64,000 bases of DNA from Shimazuella alba. Its GTDB lineage: Bacteria > Bacillota > Bacilli > Thermoactinomycetales > Thermoactinomycetaceae. The position numbers and the translations under genes are program-made. The notes under the pieces were generated by a model. The model ran no database searches and was not told the origin of the DNA. It saw nothing but the letters and a program-made list of their open reading frames with translations. Location: NCBI RefSeq assembly GCF_009831235.1, contig NZ_WUUL01000001.1, forward strand, positions 310,001 to 374,000, given 5' to 3'. Positions within the stretch are counted from its first letter, which is position 1, and every line of letters starts with the position of its first letter. Shown piece by piece: positions 17,754-27,331 of this stretch.

Positions 17754-18665
17754 ATGAGTACACTTACAACAACCGAGAAATATCAAGTGTTGTTATATTA
17801 TAAATATGTTCATATAGATGAATATGAGGCTTTTGCAAAACAGCATCTAGCTTTTTGCAAAGAGCTGAATCTCATGGGCAGAGTATTAATCGCTTATGAA
17901 GGAATAAACGGGACTGTTTCAGGGACCAAAGAAGAAACAGAGAAATATATGGAATATATGCACCGTCATCCGCTATTCCACGATATGCAATTTAAAATTG
18001 ATGAACATGATGGTCATGCATTTAAAAGACTTTCTGTTCGACCGCGTAAAGAAGTGGTAACTTGGAGGCTCGATCAAGAAGTTGATCCTAGTAAAGTAAC
18101 AGGAAAACATTTATCTCCGAAGGAATTCAACGAACACCTGAAACGGGATGATGTGATCGTTATTGATGGTAGAAATGAATTTGAATATGATCTTGGTCAT
18201 TTTCGAGGAGCTATCCGTCCTGGTGTGAATACCACACGAGAATTTCCAGAATGGGTACGAAATAACCTGAGTGAACATAAGGACAAAAAAATCATCACCT
18301 ATTGTACTGGCGGAATTCGTTGTGAAAAACTAACAAGTTTCCTCATTTCAGAAGGATTTGAAGATGTGGCACAGTTAGACGGTGGTATTGTCACATATGG
18401 GAAAGATCCTGAAGTAAAAGGTGAATTGTTTGATGGGAAATGCTACGTTTTTGATGAGCGTATTTCAGTTCCGATTAATCAAGTAGAGCCGACTGTGATC
18501 GGGAAATGCTACCACTGTGATCAACCAGCAGAAACATATATCAACTGTGCAAATGATTTTTGTCATCGTCAACATATTGTCTGTCCTACATGCCAGACGG
18601 AGCATCAACACTTTTGCTCAAAAGAATGTGAGAAGTTAGTAACACAAAAACACGAACAAGACTAA
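17754..18665 (+). CDS. trhO: TrhO: tRNA uridine(34) hydroxylase (rhodanese family)
   Basis: A 303-residue protein of the YbfQ/YceA/TrhO family. An N-terminal ferredoxin-like domain covers 1-115. The rhodanese domain (about 125-215) holds the loop CTGGIRCEK with catalytic Cys 184. A Cys/His-rich tail follows (CYHCDQPAE, CANDFCHRQHIVCPTC, FCSKEC). TrhO makes 5-hydroxyuridine at the wobble position of tRNA in an oxygen-dependent way. ATG 17754 is preceded by a GGAAAGGGAG stretch. The gene is monocistronic. Confidence 0.93.
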   Translation: MSTLTTTEKYQVLLYYKYVHIDEYEAFAKQHLAFCKELNLMGRVLIAYEGINGTVSGTKEETEKYMEYMHRHPLFHDMQFKIDEHDGHAFKRLSVRPRKEVVTWRLDQEVDPSKVTGKHLSPKEFNEHLKRDDVIVIDGRNEFEYDLGHFRGAIRPGVNTTREFPEWVRNNLSEHKDKKIITYCTGGIRCEKLTSFLISEGFEDVAQLDGGIVTYGKDPEVKGELFDGKCYVFDERISVPINQVEPTVIGKCYHCDQPAETYINCANDFCHRQHIVCPTCQTEHQHFCSKECEKLVTQKHEQD

Positions 18666-18697
18666 GAGATGTCCAATATACTTGGATATCTCTTTTC
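18664..18697 (+). terminator. Terminator after trhO
   Basis: Stem AAGAGATGTCCAA / TTGGATATCTCTT with one G-T pair inside and a four-base loop, ending in TTTTC. It overlaps the trhO stop region. Confidence 0.75.
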
Positions 18698-18802
18698 TAT
18701 GGTGGATACATATTCTTATTTTTACTAATCTAGTCGGGAGATACAAAATCATTCGTGGCTAGAGCGGAACAGTTCTTCAAATGCTCCGTAATTTTACTTT
18801 GT

Positions 18803-19225
18803 TCATGTCTGATCGATCAGAATTTGGAATATAAGATTCTTCTTCCTACCGTATTGCTTATCATTACTGTTATCTGTGTCGACCATGGAGTCTCTTGCAA
18901 TGTCAATTATAGTAAAAGCATTTGCTGCAAATGCACCATATATGGTTCTGTTTGCATGGTAGCCCCAATGGTCGTTAAATGATTCATTACACGCAAATCG
19001 AACATGTTCATCAAATTCAGACGCGAAAGGGATTAGAGAATAAGGGATTGGGATAGATTTGATAGCTGCGTGATCTGTGAGAGCGACACGCATGTCGACG
19101 AACACGCGCTCAGCATAAAAGTTCTCATGTTCAAGAAAATGCGTAAACCAGGTCTGGTTTTCATGAGTTGAAACATAAATTTTTAGTATAGGAGTCGAGT
19201 AGGATCGGAAGAGATATTCCCTTTC
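18803..19225 (-). pseudogene. GNAT acetyltransferase relic
   Basis: On the minus strand one frame reads YVSTHENQTWFTHFLEHENF, then FYAERVFVDMRVALTDHA, then FACNESFNDHWGYH, which matches the linker and second-domain start (NE.F.DHWG) of mycothiol-synthase-like GNAT enzymes. No start codon lies in this frame; upstream protein-like segments (such as TEGSYVKGNISSDPTRLL near 19230) are in another frame. After about 18900 homology fades and the frame stops at 18803. The gene has lost both ends. The rest of 18700-19424 holds nothing else I can support. Confidence 0.6.
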
Positions 19226-19424
19226 ACATATGAGCCTTCAGTAATCTTTGTAGATGGGTGCTCCTAGCCCCTTCTTGAATCAGATTTACAAACCGCATTT
19301 TTTTATTCCTTATTAACCTAGAACTCATTTGAGATTGTATACTTTCTGTAACGAAAGGGAAACATGAAACAATTTTTTATCTCCACTTTGATGTATATCT
19401 ATGAATCCCTCTCCAGACCACATG

Positions 19425-19895
19425 CTACTTTAACTCGACTCTTATTTGATCTTTCCACCTATTTATGTTTTTTATAGCATTTTCTTCTTCACCTAAATAT
19501 ATATCGTTGATAGTCATGGGCCAAAATTTATATGTGCGCTTTCTATCCTTATTAGGTACCGGATTTGTTATTTTATCTATTTTACTAACTAGCTCACGGT
19601 TTCTTTTTAAAATATAAGCTGTTTCCCAATTGTTATCATATGCTTCAGTAAATAATGTAACTAAATAGGTGTGCCCTTCTTCTGTAAAATTAGAGGGGTG
19701 TTGTATCATATAACAGGAAACAAGCCAGAAATGCAAAGCATATAATGCCGGATCATTATGCTCCCAAACAAGAGGGAAAGTAAATTGTTCATGACAAGAA
19801 TATCCGTCGATCTCTTTGGCTCCGCATTCCACACATTGTCCCATTTGCATTTCTGTATCGTTATTAACCAAGTTATTTTTCCTTTCCATACACAT
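19425..19895 (-). CDS. DUF5946 family protein
   Basis: The frame is 156 codons from ATG 19895. A CVECGAKEIDGYSCHEQF segment (about 21-38) is followed by a helical core with DPALYALHFWLVSCYMIQHPS, which matches DUF5946, a family of unknown function with a Cys-containing N-terminus. The start is uncertain: ATG 19895 lacks a clear ribosome binding site, and internal starts such as the TTG after GGAAAGG are possible. It is transcribed from a MerR-type promoter just upstream and has no operon partners. Confidence 0.7.
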   Translation of the reverse strand: MCMERKNNLVNNDTEMQMGQCVECGAKEIDGYSCHEQFTFPLVWEHNDPALYALHFWLVSCYMIQHPSNFTEEGHTYLVTLFTEAYDNNWETAYILKRNRELVSKIDKITNPVPNKDRKRTYKFWPMTINDIYLGEEENAIKNINRWKDQIRVELK

Positions 19896-19912
19896 AATGT
19901 AAACTTATATAG

Positions 19913-19943
19913 ATTTTAAAGCTTTACGTTACGTAAAGGTCAA
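19913..19943 (-). promoter_or_regulatory. MerR-type promoter/operator of the DUF5946 gene
   Basis: The -35 TTGACC (19943-19938) and -10 TAAAAT (19918-19913) are separated by exactly 19 bp. The spacer contains most of CTTTACGTAACGTAAAG, a 17-bp near-perfect palindrome. This is the textbook layout of promoters activated by DNA-untwisting MerR regulators of the TipA/Mta type. No merR gene is adjacent. Confidence 0.7.
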
Positions 19944-20212
19944 TCCGTTGTATCTCATTTCTTATAAAAAATATTAGATCATAGGAGTAATCGATACTCC
20001 AAGAAACATGATTGTAGATGTTAGCTTCAATTATCATGCTAGTAAAACACTAATTGTCTCCTTGTAATCAGTGGTTTTGCTATTTCGAGCTCTAAAAAAA
20101 TAATGCAACTCAATGCTAATTATTATTATTTTATTCGTATTATATTTGCACGAATCCTCATGGTTTCGTTAGACTATAATAATAGATAATCAAAATTATT
20201 CTAGGAGGTGAA

Positions 20213-21256
20213 ATGTTGTTTCACTCACGAAAACTTCCTGCAAATATCAATCGATTAATTAGTGAATTTCCTGAAGATGTGCAAGATTTTTTCTTGGAGA
20301 TGATAAGTGCAGAAAGATCATCGCTCACCATTGCAAATTACGCTTATGATTTCTCCTTGTTTTTCCGTTTCCTAAAAGAAAAGAACAAGGATATTGAATC
20401 TTTAGATGCCATAACAATCAAACGATTTTTTCGATATATAGAAAACGGATACGAACGTACTGTTTATATCCAGAACACAGATGGAGAATGGATCACCCGC
20501 AAACATTTTCATGAAAATACAAGAAGTGGCAAGCAACGAAAAAGAGCCTCCCTCCGATCTTTGTTCCGTTATCTGGTCACTGCGCAAATAATTGATAAAG
20601 ATCCGATGCAAGCCTATGAGGACGTAAGTTTAAAAGCACGTTCTAAAAAGAAAGTTCCAGTATTTCTCACCATGGAAGAAGTTACTCGACTTCTCCAGGC
20701 TGTTCAGTCCTACCATAACAGAAAGACAACTATTTCATGGATTAAATCAAGAGATACTTCTATCTTACTCCTTTTACTTAATACAGGGATGCGTGTATCC
20801 GAGTTAGTGAATCTAGATGTAAATAGCTTGCAAAAAGCAGGAGATTCATTGCGTATCGTCATCATGGGAAAAGGAGGAAAAGAGCGAATGCTAAAACTGA
20901 ACTCTGTTGTCGTGAAAGCTTTGGAACAATATTTACACGAACGGCCTTCTTCTACTCATTCCGCTTTGTTTTTGAATAAGAACTTTACAAGATTAAGCAG
21001 AAAAGGAATCTCTGAGTTAATTACCAAATATGTACGCGAGGCAAAACTGCCGCCAAAAGCAGCCAATATATCCCCGCACAAGCTTCGTCATACTTTAGCG
21101 ACGATGCTATTATCCAATGGGGAAAATTTGAGGGTAGTACAAGAAATCCTAGGTCATTCTAGTATTCAAACTACTCAAATTTACACTCACGTTATTAATA
21201 CTGAAAAAGATGATGCATTAGACAAGCTTGCGACAATACAAGCAGACATTCTCTAG
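20213..21256 (+). CDS. XerC/D-like tyrosine recombinase
   Basis: A 347-residue site-specific recombinase. An N-terminal SAM-like core-binding domain covers about 15-130, and the catalytic domain 150-335 has the full set R194 (GMRVSEL), K220, H289 and R292 (HKLRHTLAT), H315 (GHSSI) and Y324 (IYTHV). It is longer than typical XerC (about 300) because of an extension at 80-110. ATG 20213 follows AGGAGGTG. It lies about 90 nt before lexA. It could be the chromosome-dimer resolvase or an accessory paralogue; the context does not decide. Confidence 0.9.
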   Translation: MLFHSRKLPANINRLISEFPEDVQDFFLEMISAERSSLTIANYAYDFSLFFRFLKEKNKDIESLDAITIKRFFRYIENGYERTVYIQNTDGEWITRKHFHENTRSGKQRKRASLRSLFRYLVTAQIIDKDPMQAYEDVSLKARSKKKVPVFLTMEEVTRLLQAVQSYHNRKTTISWIKSRDTSILLLLLNTGMRVSELVNLDVNSLQKAGDSLRIVIMGKGGKERMLKLNSVVVKALEQYLHERPSSTHSALFLNKNFTRLSRKGISELITKYVREAKLPPKAANISPHKLRHTLATMLLSNGENLRVVQEILGHSSIQTTQIYTHVINTEKDDALDKLATIQADIL

Positions 21257-21349
21257 AACAATTGTTTGATTTTTTTGTCCCGTTTCGCTATAATGATACA
21301 GACCGAAGCTGTATGTTCGGAATTTTTCGGGAGAAAAGGAGATGAGAGT

Positions 21350-21973
21350 ATGAAGAGCAATAAACTTTCGGAGAGACAACAAGCTATCTTAGCCTATATA
21401 CAAAAAGAAGTATACGATAAAGGATACCCACCTTCTGTAAGAGAGATTGGAGAAGCAGTGGGATTGGCTTCTAGCTCAACTGTTCATGGTCATCTTAATC
21501 GTTTAGAGAAAAAAGGCTTTATTCGCCGGGATCCTACCAAACCAAGAGCTATTGAAATCTTAGATCAGACCAACACCATGAATAAAAAAGATACAGTCAT
21601 GGTTCCTCTAGTAGGTAAAGTAACTGCAGGTGAACCAATTACAGCGGTAGAGAATATTGAAGACTACTTCCCTCTCCCTACTCGAATTGCTGGTACAGAT
21701 CAGACTACTTTCTTACTATCTGTCCAAGGCGATAGCATGATTAATGCTGGAATTATGGATGGTGACTATGTTGTAGTACGTCAACAACATACCGCTGATA
21801 ATGGAGAAATCGTTGTTGCGATGACTGGTGAAGGCGAAGCAACTGTAAAGCGTTTCTTTAAAGAAGGAGATCACATCCGTCTTCAACCGGAGAACGATCG
21901 CTTACAACCATTACGTTTACCTCAGGTCACGATTCTTGGAAAAGTGGTAAGCCTTATAAGAGAAATCATATAG
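21350..21973 (+). CDS. lexA: LexA SOS repressor
   Basis: A 207-residue repressor. The winged HTH spans 1-70 ([20 protein letters not shown]), the self-cleavage site is A93-G94 (VTAGEP), and the S24 dyad is S129 (QGDSM) and K167 (ATVKRFF). RecA filaments trigger its cleavage and so de-repress the SOS regulon. ATG 21350 with AAAGGAGATGAG upstream gives the standard length; the upstream open frame from 21266 has no such signal. The next gene starts on the base after its stop codon. Confidence 0.96.
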   Translation: MKSNKLSERQQAILAYIQKEVYDKGYPPSVREIGEAVGLASSSTVHGHLNRLEKKGFIRRDPTKPRAIEILDQTNTMNKKDTVMVPLVGKVTAGEPITAVENIEDYFPLPTRIAGTDQTTFLLSVQGDSMINAGIMDGDYVVVRQQHTADNGEIVVAMTGEGEATVKRFFKEGDHIRLQPENDRLQPLRLPQVTILGKVVSLIREII

Positions 21974-22627
21974 ATGACAAAAAAAGCTCTTATATTAGGG
22001 GCAACAGGACTGGTAGGGAAAGCCTTAACTAGTTTACTCCTAGATGACGAAACATATAATAAAATACATATACTAGTGAGGAATCACACGGATCTAATAA
22101 ATAACAGATTAGTTGAACATATTATCGATTTTAACCAACTATCTAATCACTCTGACTTATTCGGAGTGGATCATGTTTTTTGTTGTTTGGGTACAACCAT
22201 AAAAAAAGCAAAAACAAAAGAAGCTTTTTACCGAGTCGATCACGATTACGTATATGAAGCGGCTAAACTAGCAGATAAACATCAAGCTTCTTTTTTGGTC
22301 ATTAGTTCCATTGGAGCTAATCCGAATTCTATGTTCTACTACAGTAGAGTTAAGGGTGAAGTAGAACAATCTCTACAGAAACTAACACTTCCTAGCTTAT
22401 ACATCTTTCAACCTTCATTATTATTGGGGGAACGAAAAGAGTTTAGGTTTGGCGAAAAAATAGCAACTCCGCTTAGTAAATTATTTTTAAAAGGTCCATT
22501 ATTTCGTTACAAACCAATCCATGTGCAACAAGTAGCTCAAGCTATGATAAAGGTAGCGAAAACCTCCCTCAAAGGTAGTCATATATACTCTTCAGAGAAA
22601 ATCGAAAAAATTGCAAAAGAGAAATGA
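21974..22627 (+). CDS. NAD(P)-binding atypical SDR (HTATIP2/YbjT-like)
   Basis: A 217-residue Rossmann protein. The cofactor motif GATGLVGKA is at about 9-17, CCLGTTIKKA follows, and YYSRVKGEVE holds the YxxxK-like pair. The pattern is that of the TIP30/HTATIP2-like oxidoreductases. The substrate is unknown. The start ATG 21974 directly abuts the lexA stop, so it is co-transcribed with lexA and might be SOS-linked, though that is inference from position only. Confidence 0.8.
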   Translation: MTKKALILGATGLVGKALTSLLLDDETYNKIHILVRNHTDLINNRLVEHIIDFNQLSNHSDLFGVDHVFCCLGTTIKKAKTKEAFYRVDHDYVYEAAKLADKHQASFLVISSIGANPNSMFYYSRVKGEVEQSLQKLTLPSLYIFQPSLLLGERKEFRFGEKIATPLSKLFLKGPLFRYKPIHVQQVAQAMIKVAKTSLKGSHIYSSEKIEKIAKEK

Positions 22628-23046
22628 ACATTGCTTCATTCTCTTTTTTTATGTATAGATTTGACTAATGCTTGTCTAGCATGAATCATACAGTCATTTC
22701 TGCTATGTTTCATTTGACATTCAAGTCTTGCTATGTCAAAAGTGAGCCTGCACCGTTTTATTACACTGAAACGGTGCAGGCTCTATTGGAGTAAATGGAG
22801 TTTCTAAAAAGCCTTTTTACATCTATTTATCAGCACTATTAATTTTCCACACTTTGCAGATGGTATCTACTGATTTGATCCTTTCGATTTTTAGAATTTC
22901 TCTCTAGGTGTTTCCGGTTGATTTCCAATCACGATATTCCTGAAATCGTTAGTTGTTATCACAACTGTTATTTTTACTTATTCTTCTATAACTCACCATT
23001 ACTTCGGTGCTTATACAGAGGCACTTTGACATTTCTATCGTTACTC
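22628..23046. other. Intergenic region with a 15-pair hairpin
   Basis: Perfect 15-pair inverted repeat GAGCCTGCACCGTTT (22744-22758) with its complement at 22769-22783 and a ten-base loop. There is no T-run on the plus strand and only a short one on the minus strand. It lies between convergent genes and may terminate both weakly. Nothing else is visible. Confidence 0.6.
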
Positions 23047-24237
23047 TTAAACAAAGCTCAGCTTCAAATGTTCATCTATCGCTTTTAGAGCTTTTTCTAC
23101 TCCTCCTGCTTGTTTAAAGCTTTTGTTTATTTTTTTCGTATTCTCTAGATACGATGGATCAGATAAAACGGTTTGAACAGCTTCTTGGAGCTTTTCAACA
23201 CTAACTTCGTGTGAATCAATTTGATATCCAGCACCGAGTTCCTGCAATCTATTTGCAATCATTGGTTGATCGGATGTTTGTGGAATGACAACAAGAGGTA
23301 CTTCGTAATGCAATGCCTCGCTCACACTATTCATTCCCCCATGAGTAATAAAGACGCTGGTATATCGGAGAACTTCCAGTTGTGGTACATAATGACGTAC
23401 GATAAAGTTTTCTGGTAATTCCTTTAGATTGGCTATATCAGTTGATTTACCTACAGATATAACCACCTTTCCCTCAAAATCTTGAAAGGCTTTTGCGCAA
23501 GTTTGAAATAAATCCTCAAACCCTTGTAATACAGTGCCCATTGAAATATAAAGTACTCTCTGATCCTCTAAATCCTCTAAAGGAAAATCATTTGTTTGCA
23601 ATCGGTTTGTGATGGAAGGGCCAATAAACACATAGGAATCATCCATATATTCCCCACCTGGTTGGAACTCTTTGCTGGTGTAGACGATGCTTAGATCAGC
23701 CCTATTCATCATAAATTGAAATGGCTGTTTTACTTTTACACCAAATCTCTCTTCTATTTGACTGGTTAAAGATGTATTTTCTTGCTCTAATTTTGGTGAG
23801 GCACTCATTGAAGCACCTAATTTTCCACTTTTTAATATCTGAAAAAATTGGTCTTCCGGAATTGCAAAACTAGAGGATGAAGAGATAGAGGGTATGTTTA
23901 GGTACTCCTTCACCAATAACCCACTGCCGAATGTATCGTGATACACATAGTCGAATGTTATTGTATCAGCAAGTTTCTGAACGATAGATAAAATATCATG
24001 AGAAATTTTGAGCATTACTTGTATAAATTCATGAATATTTTTTATGTTCTGTGGCGAAATCCCTTTAAAATGATTAGTATGAAGATACACCTTTGCTCCT
24101 AATCCTTCAATACGTTCTCTGAAGTCCTCTGTTGTTATATAGTGAACAGAGTCCCCGCGGTTGATCAATGCTTTCACGATACTTAGTGTCGGGTTTATAT
24201 GGCCTTCAGCTGGTATGTTAATCATTAATACGTTCAT
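23047..24237 (-). CDS. Macrolide-type UDP-glycosyltransferase (MGT family, GT1)
   Basis: A 396-residue GT-B enzyme. The N-terminal [16 protein letters not shown] acceptor-domain start and the C-terminal nucleotide-sugar motif [20 protein letters not shown] match YjiC/YojK and oleandomycin glycosyltransferases. It would transfer glucose from UDP-glucose to macrolides or other small hydrophobic compounds, a detoxification or tailoring step. It starts at ATG 24237 without close operon partners. Confidence 0.92.
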   Translation of the reverse strand: MNVLMINIPAEGHINPTLSIVKALINRGDSVHYITTEDFRERIEGLGAKVYLHTNHFKGISPQNIKNIHEFIQVMLKISHDILSIVQKLADTITFDYVYHDTFGSGLLVKEYLNIPSISSSSSFAIPEDQFFQILKSGKLGASMSASPKLEQENTSLTSQIEERFGVKVKQPFQFMMNRADLSIVYTSKEFQPGGEYMDDSYVFIGPSITNRLQTNDFPLEDLEDQRVLYISMGTVLQGFEDLFQTCAKAFQDFEGKVVISVGKSTDIANLKELPENFIVRHYVPQLEVLRYTSVFITHGGMNSVSEALHYEVPLVVIPQTSDQPMIANRLQELGAGYQIDSHEVSVEKLQEAVQTVLSDPSYLENTKKINKSFKQAGGVEKALKAIDEHLKLSFV

Positions 24238-24448
24238 AAGATTATTCCCTCGTTTTCATAAATATAGTCAAAATTCTTACTTCATAAAGTATATATATGT
24301 ATTTTTTTAATTATAAGTCTTGTATTTAATGGGAATTCACACATTGGATTATATCGTTGTATCGTGTGAGCAAATTCAGTGGATAAAAAAGAAAAACTTT
24401 GTTTCTATAGTGAAAGATAGCTGTTCCTGTACATTTGTATGCCAAAAA

Positions 24449-24483
24449 TGGACTGTATCTTCCCGGAGTGGGAGATATAGTCC
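24449..24483 (-). terminator. Terminator after the B3/B4-domain gene
   Basis: Imperfect stem GGACTATATCTCCC / GGGAAGATACAGTCC on the minus strand, followed by ATTTTTGG, directly downstream of the gene ending at 24500. Confidence 0.65.
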
Positions 24484-24499
24484 GTTGCATGTTCTATTT

Positions 24500-25204
24500 T
24501 TAAATCGTTATTTCTCTCCTGTTTGTATCCAATACTTGAACCTTCACAGTACCTCCAAGGTTAATGGACACTAGATCTGCCAGTTCTTTCAGTGCCATAT
24601 GAAGTTCATCGTTTCTCGTTTCGTCTATTAACTCGATACAGAGGAATGCATTTTTTGTATTTTCTGACAGCATCGTCCTCTTAGCTTCTCTCCAATTCCA
24701 GCATCTACATATTGCACCTGCTTCGTCTTTATAAATGATTTCATCTGCATATGGTGATGTATTTTCATCACTTCCTATAGGAATAAACAGTTCGTTTCCA
24801 TGTGCTTTCGTTAGTCGTACGTCGCCGACAAAAGTATCTATATCTTCCCCTCCGCATGGGAGTCCATAACGTAATGAAATGGAATTATAAATATCAACAA
24901 GTGGGTTTATTATTCCGATATGGTTTCCGTTTTTCACTCTTTTTAATAAAGCTTCAATAGAAGATCTTGCTCCTTTTTTTGTTTTGAATTTCTGAAAGGC
25001 TTCTCTCCAAATGGATATTACCGGATTTTTACTAAATTCTTCTTGCTTAAAAAATTTGTAAGCTTCTTCCTCTGCCTCCATTACTATTTTCTGATACATT
25101 TCCATGTTTCTTAATGAATTATCAATTCCTTGGCAAATAACGATTCCTATCTTTGCATTAGGAAACAAAGACCAAAAATCATCTTCAATAATAAACTTTT
25201 GCAT
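24500..25204 (-). CDS. B3/B4 tRNA-binding-domain protein
   Basis: A 234-residue stand-alone B3/B4 domain, the module found in the PheRS beta subunit. RSSIEALLKRV and the NPLVDIYNSISLRYGLPCGGED segment are typical. Such proteins bind aminoacyl-tRNA or act as deacylases, but the role of this group is not settled. ATG 25204 follows GGAG by 8 nt; a longer frame from 25261 lacks a binding site. It is divergent from the SDR at 25463, with a large inverted repeat in between. Confidence 0.82.
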   Translation of the reverse strand: MQKFIIEDDFWSLFPNAKIGIVICQGIDNSLRNMEMYQKIVMEAEEEAYKFFKQEEFSKNPVISIWREAFQKFKTKKGARSSIEALLKRVKNGNHIGIINPLVDIYNSISLRYGLPCGGEDIDTFVGDVRLTKAHGNELFIPIGSDENTSPYADEIIYKDEAGAICRCWNWREAKRTMLSENTKNAFLCIELIDETRNDELHMALKELADLVSINLGGTVKVQVLDTNRREITI

Positions 25205-25271
25205 AAGATTCGCTCCGTTTTCTTTTAGATGTTGCATGAACACAAGATCTATTACTTGCAAAAAGCTTTCA

Positions 25272-25326
25272 TAGTGTCGGACACTATCGTATGCCTGTTA
25301 AAAATGGATTTTAACAGGCATACGAT
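25272..25326. repeat. Two overlapping palindromes between divergent genes
   Basis: A 15-base palindrome TAGTGTCGGACACTA (25272-25286) abuts an 18-pair inverted repeat (25286-25303 and 25309-25326) with a five-base loop ATGGA. There is no T-run. The position between divergent promoters suggests operators or a small mobile-element relic. Confidence 0.7.
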
Positions 25327-25462
25327 ACACTCATTCCTATTTATAGGAAAATGCAGCATACAGCTTATCATAGCACATCAATTGAGGGCATTTGTTCTCT
25401 CTGTTTGTTTTAAATTTTTCATAACCTTTGATAAACTAAGAAAGAAAGTAAGGAGTGAGACC

Positions 25463-26320
25463 ATGAATAAGAAAGTAACTCTAATAACTGGTGCTAACTC
25501 TGGTATGGGATTAGCTACTGCAATTGCATTGGCCAAAGAAGATCACCAAATCATTTTAGCATGTAGAGATGAAGACCTAGGTAAACAGGCTTTGAAAAAA
25601 GTAATTTCTGAGAGTGGTTCTTCAGAAGTAGATCTCATGTTATTAGATCTCTCTTCTTTTCATAGTATTAGCTTATTCGCTAAACAGTTTGAAGAAAAAT
25701 ACAACACCTTAGATATACTTATCAATAATGCTGGTATTATCACTACGAAACGTGAAATAACCGAGGATGGCTTTGAGGCAATGTTAGGTGTAAATCATTT
25801 GGGTCACTTTTTGTTAACCAATTTACTATTAGAGCATTTAAAAAGATCGGATAAGGGCAAAGTTATTACTATCTCCTCTGGGGCATACAAATATGGAAAA
25901 ATAGATTTTGCAGATATGAATTTAGAGAAGAAGTTTTCACCAATTCGGGCATATGGAAGATCAAAACTTGCGAATATCTTATTTACAAAGGAATTGAGTA
26001 GGAGACTACAAGATACAAATATAGCAGCAAATTGCCTCCATCCAGGTGCTGTATCAACAAACATGGGAGTAAACCGTGATACCGGCTTTGGGAAAAGTAT
26101 TCATTTTTTGTTACGTCCCTTTTTTCAAACACCGCTCGAAGGATCACAAACAGCAATTTATTTAGCCTTAAGTCCAGAAGTAGAAGAAATTTCTGGTAAA
26201 TACTTTTATAAGAAGAAAGTCAAAGATATCGAGGGTCAGGCTATGGATGACAACTTAGCTCAAATATTGTGGGAATGGAGCGAGCAGCAAGTTGGTCTAA
26301 AACCTGTTAAGTTGAAATGA
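25463..26320 (+). CDS. Short-chain dehydrogenase (retinol-dehydrogenase-like)
   Basis: A 285-residue SDR. TGANSGMG (about 9-16), LINNAGI, ISSGAY and AYGRSKLAN (Tyr/Lys pair) give the complete active site. The C-terminal part resembles the retinol dehydrogenase/WW-domain oxidoreductase group, which acts on lipophilic alcohols or ketones. ATG 25463 has AAGGAG upstream; the 78-codon upstream extension of the frame lacks a start signal. The physiological substrate is unknown. Confidence 0.88.
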   Translation: MNKKVTLITGANSGMGLATAIALAKEDHQIILACRDEDLGKQALKKVISESGSSEVDLMLLDLSSFHSISLFAKQFEEKYNTLDILINNAGIITTKREITEDGFEAMLGVNHLGHFLLTNLLLEHLKRSDKGKVITISSGAYKYGKIDFADMNLEKKFSPIRAYGRSKLANILFTKELSRRLQDTNIAANCLHPGAVSTNMGVNRDTGFGKSIHFLLRPFFQTPLEGSQTAIYLALSPEVEEISGKYFYKKKVKDIEGQAMDDNLAQILWEWSEQQVGLKPVKLK

Positions 26321-26518
26321 AAATATAACGGACATCAATTGGTTCTTCTTATTTATAAATAAAGTCAGAATACAGATCTATTACTCTCTATACATGCTAT
26401 ATTTTAGGAGATGTCACGAAAACAGATTTACTTTACTAACTTTAAACATTTCCATAGATTTGGTAAGCTACGATATTCCTTTACTTCAATTTTCCCAATA
26501 TGTTTCTGTTCTCAAAAT

Positions 26519-26564
26519 AAAAACAACACTTGATCCTATTAATTTGAGATCAAGTGTTGTTTTT
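26519..26564. terminator. Bidirectional terminator
   Basis: Perfect 17-pair stem (26519-26535, 26548-26564) with A- and T-ends. It lies between the SDR on plus and the Cse60-like gene on minus. The rest of 26321-26634 shows nothing else. Confidence 0.88.
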
Positions 26565-26634
26565 ATGGTGTATAGATGTCTTCACTTCTATTAAACTTAA
26601 TAAGTGAAGTTACTTCATATCAGAATATCATCAG

Positions 26635-26799
26635 TCATATGCTTTTATAAATGATGAGAGCGCTAAAAACATCAGACATACCTCTACCATAGTCATACTT
26701 AATATCTATAACTTCTGCATTGAGGTTTTCTTCAAGCCATTTATTTATCATTTGTTCGAGTTTGTCCATGGTACGTTCTTCAAATCCTTTTACTCTCAT
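26635..26799 (-). CDS. Cse60-like small protein (54 aa)
   Basis: ATG 26799 has AAGGAG 7 nt upstream and encodes 54 residues: a MRVKGFEERTMDKLEQMINK start, a middle VIDIKYDYG strand and a SALIIYKSI end. This alternation (VKxFE, LExxINxWL, VxDIKY, SAxIxY) matches Cse60/sporulation-linked small proteins of Bacillales, whose biochemical role is unknown. It is followed by the terminator at 26519-26564. The assignment rests on pattern recall without a search. Confidence 0.7.
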   Translation of the reverse strand: MRVKGFEERTMDKLEQMINKWLEENLNAEVIDIKYDYGRGMSDVFSALIIYKSI

Positions 26800-27138
26800 C
26801 GTTTTTCTCCTTCTTGATAGATAGTTTATGGAGCTGTATTAAGACAACCCTCTTATTTACAGAGTGGTTGTCTAGGAGTACAAATATTCTATCAAATATT
26901 TGTACGCATGTGCAATTCATTCATCCTGGAACGCGGTTCAGGAGCACCTCAGTGAGAAGTCGTTGCAAAGAAATCTAGTCATTGATTCGAAACATATGTA
27001 AGAGCGATTATGAAAGCCAAGCCAAAACCAAATCTCATCAATTCCTGATTACCAAACAGCTTTGTATGATTTACAAACGTTGAATTTTTGTCTATTATCT
27101 ATTTAAATCCATTTGTTCAATAGCAAAGGGAATCTATT
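26800..27138. other. Intergenic region with two short hairpins
   Basis: Hairpins at 26842-26849/26866-26873 and 26880-26888/26895-26903. The second one, ACAAATATT with its complement, is AT-rich. No gene is visible. The interval marks the left edge of the stretch carrying the odd-composition genes. Confidence 0.4.
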
Positions 27139-27315
27139 ATGGCTGAACGGAGAATCTCTCGGCTTAAGAAGAAACAAGTAAAAATTGTCGAGGATACATG
27201 TCAGACTCTTCCCGACGGTACAGGTATGCGCACTATCACGATGAGTGATGGCAAGAAATCCGTTTGGTACAAGAACCCCGGCGCAAACACATGGCATCAG
27301 AAAAATAACAACTAA
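27139..27315 (+). CDS. 58-aa basic protein of unknown function, odd composition
   Basis: ATG 27139 follows AAAGGG by 8 nt and encodes a 58-residue protein with a very basic start (RRISRLKKKQVKIV), a single Cys, a TGMRTITMSDGKKSVWYK strand pair and a KNNN end. The base and codon use look more GC-rich than the neighbours. A GC-rich hairpin terminator (27332-27365) follows. No family is recognised. Signal, length and terminator support a real gene, probably acquired. Confidence 0.6.
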   Translation: MAERRISRLKKKQVKIVEDTCQTLPDGTGMRTITMSDGKKSVWYKNPGANTWHQKNNN

Positions 27316-27331
27316 CACTTGAGGGAGCACT

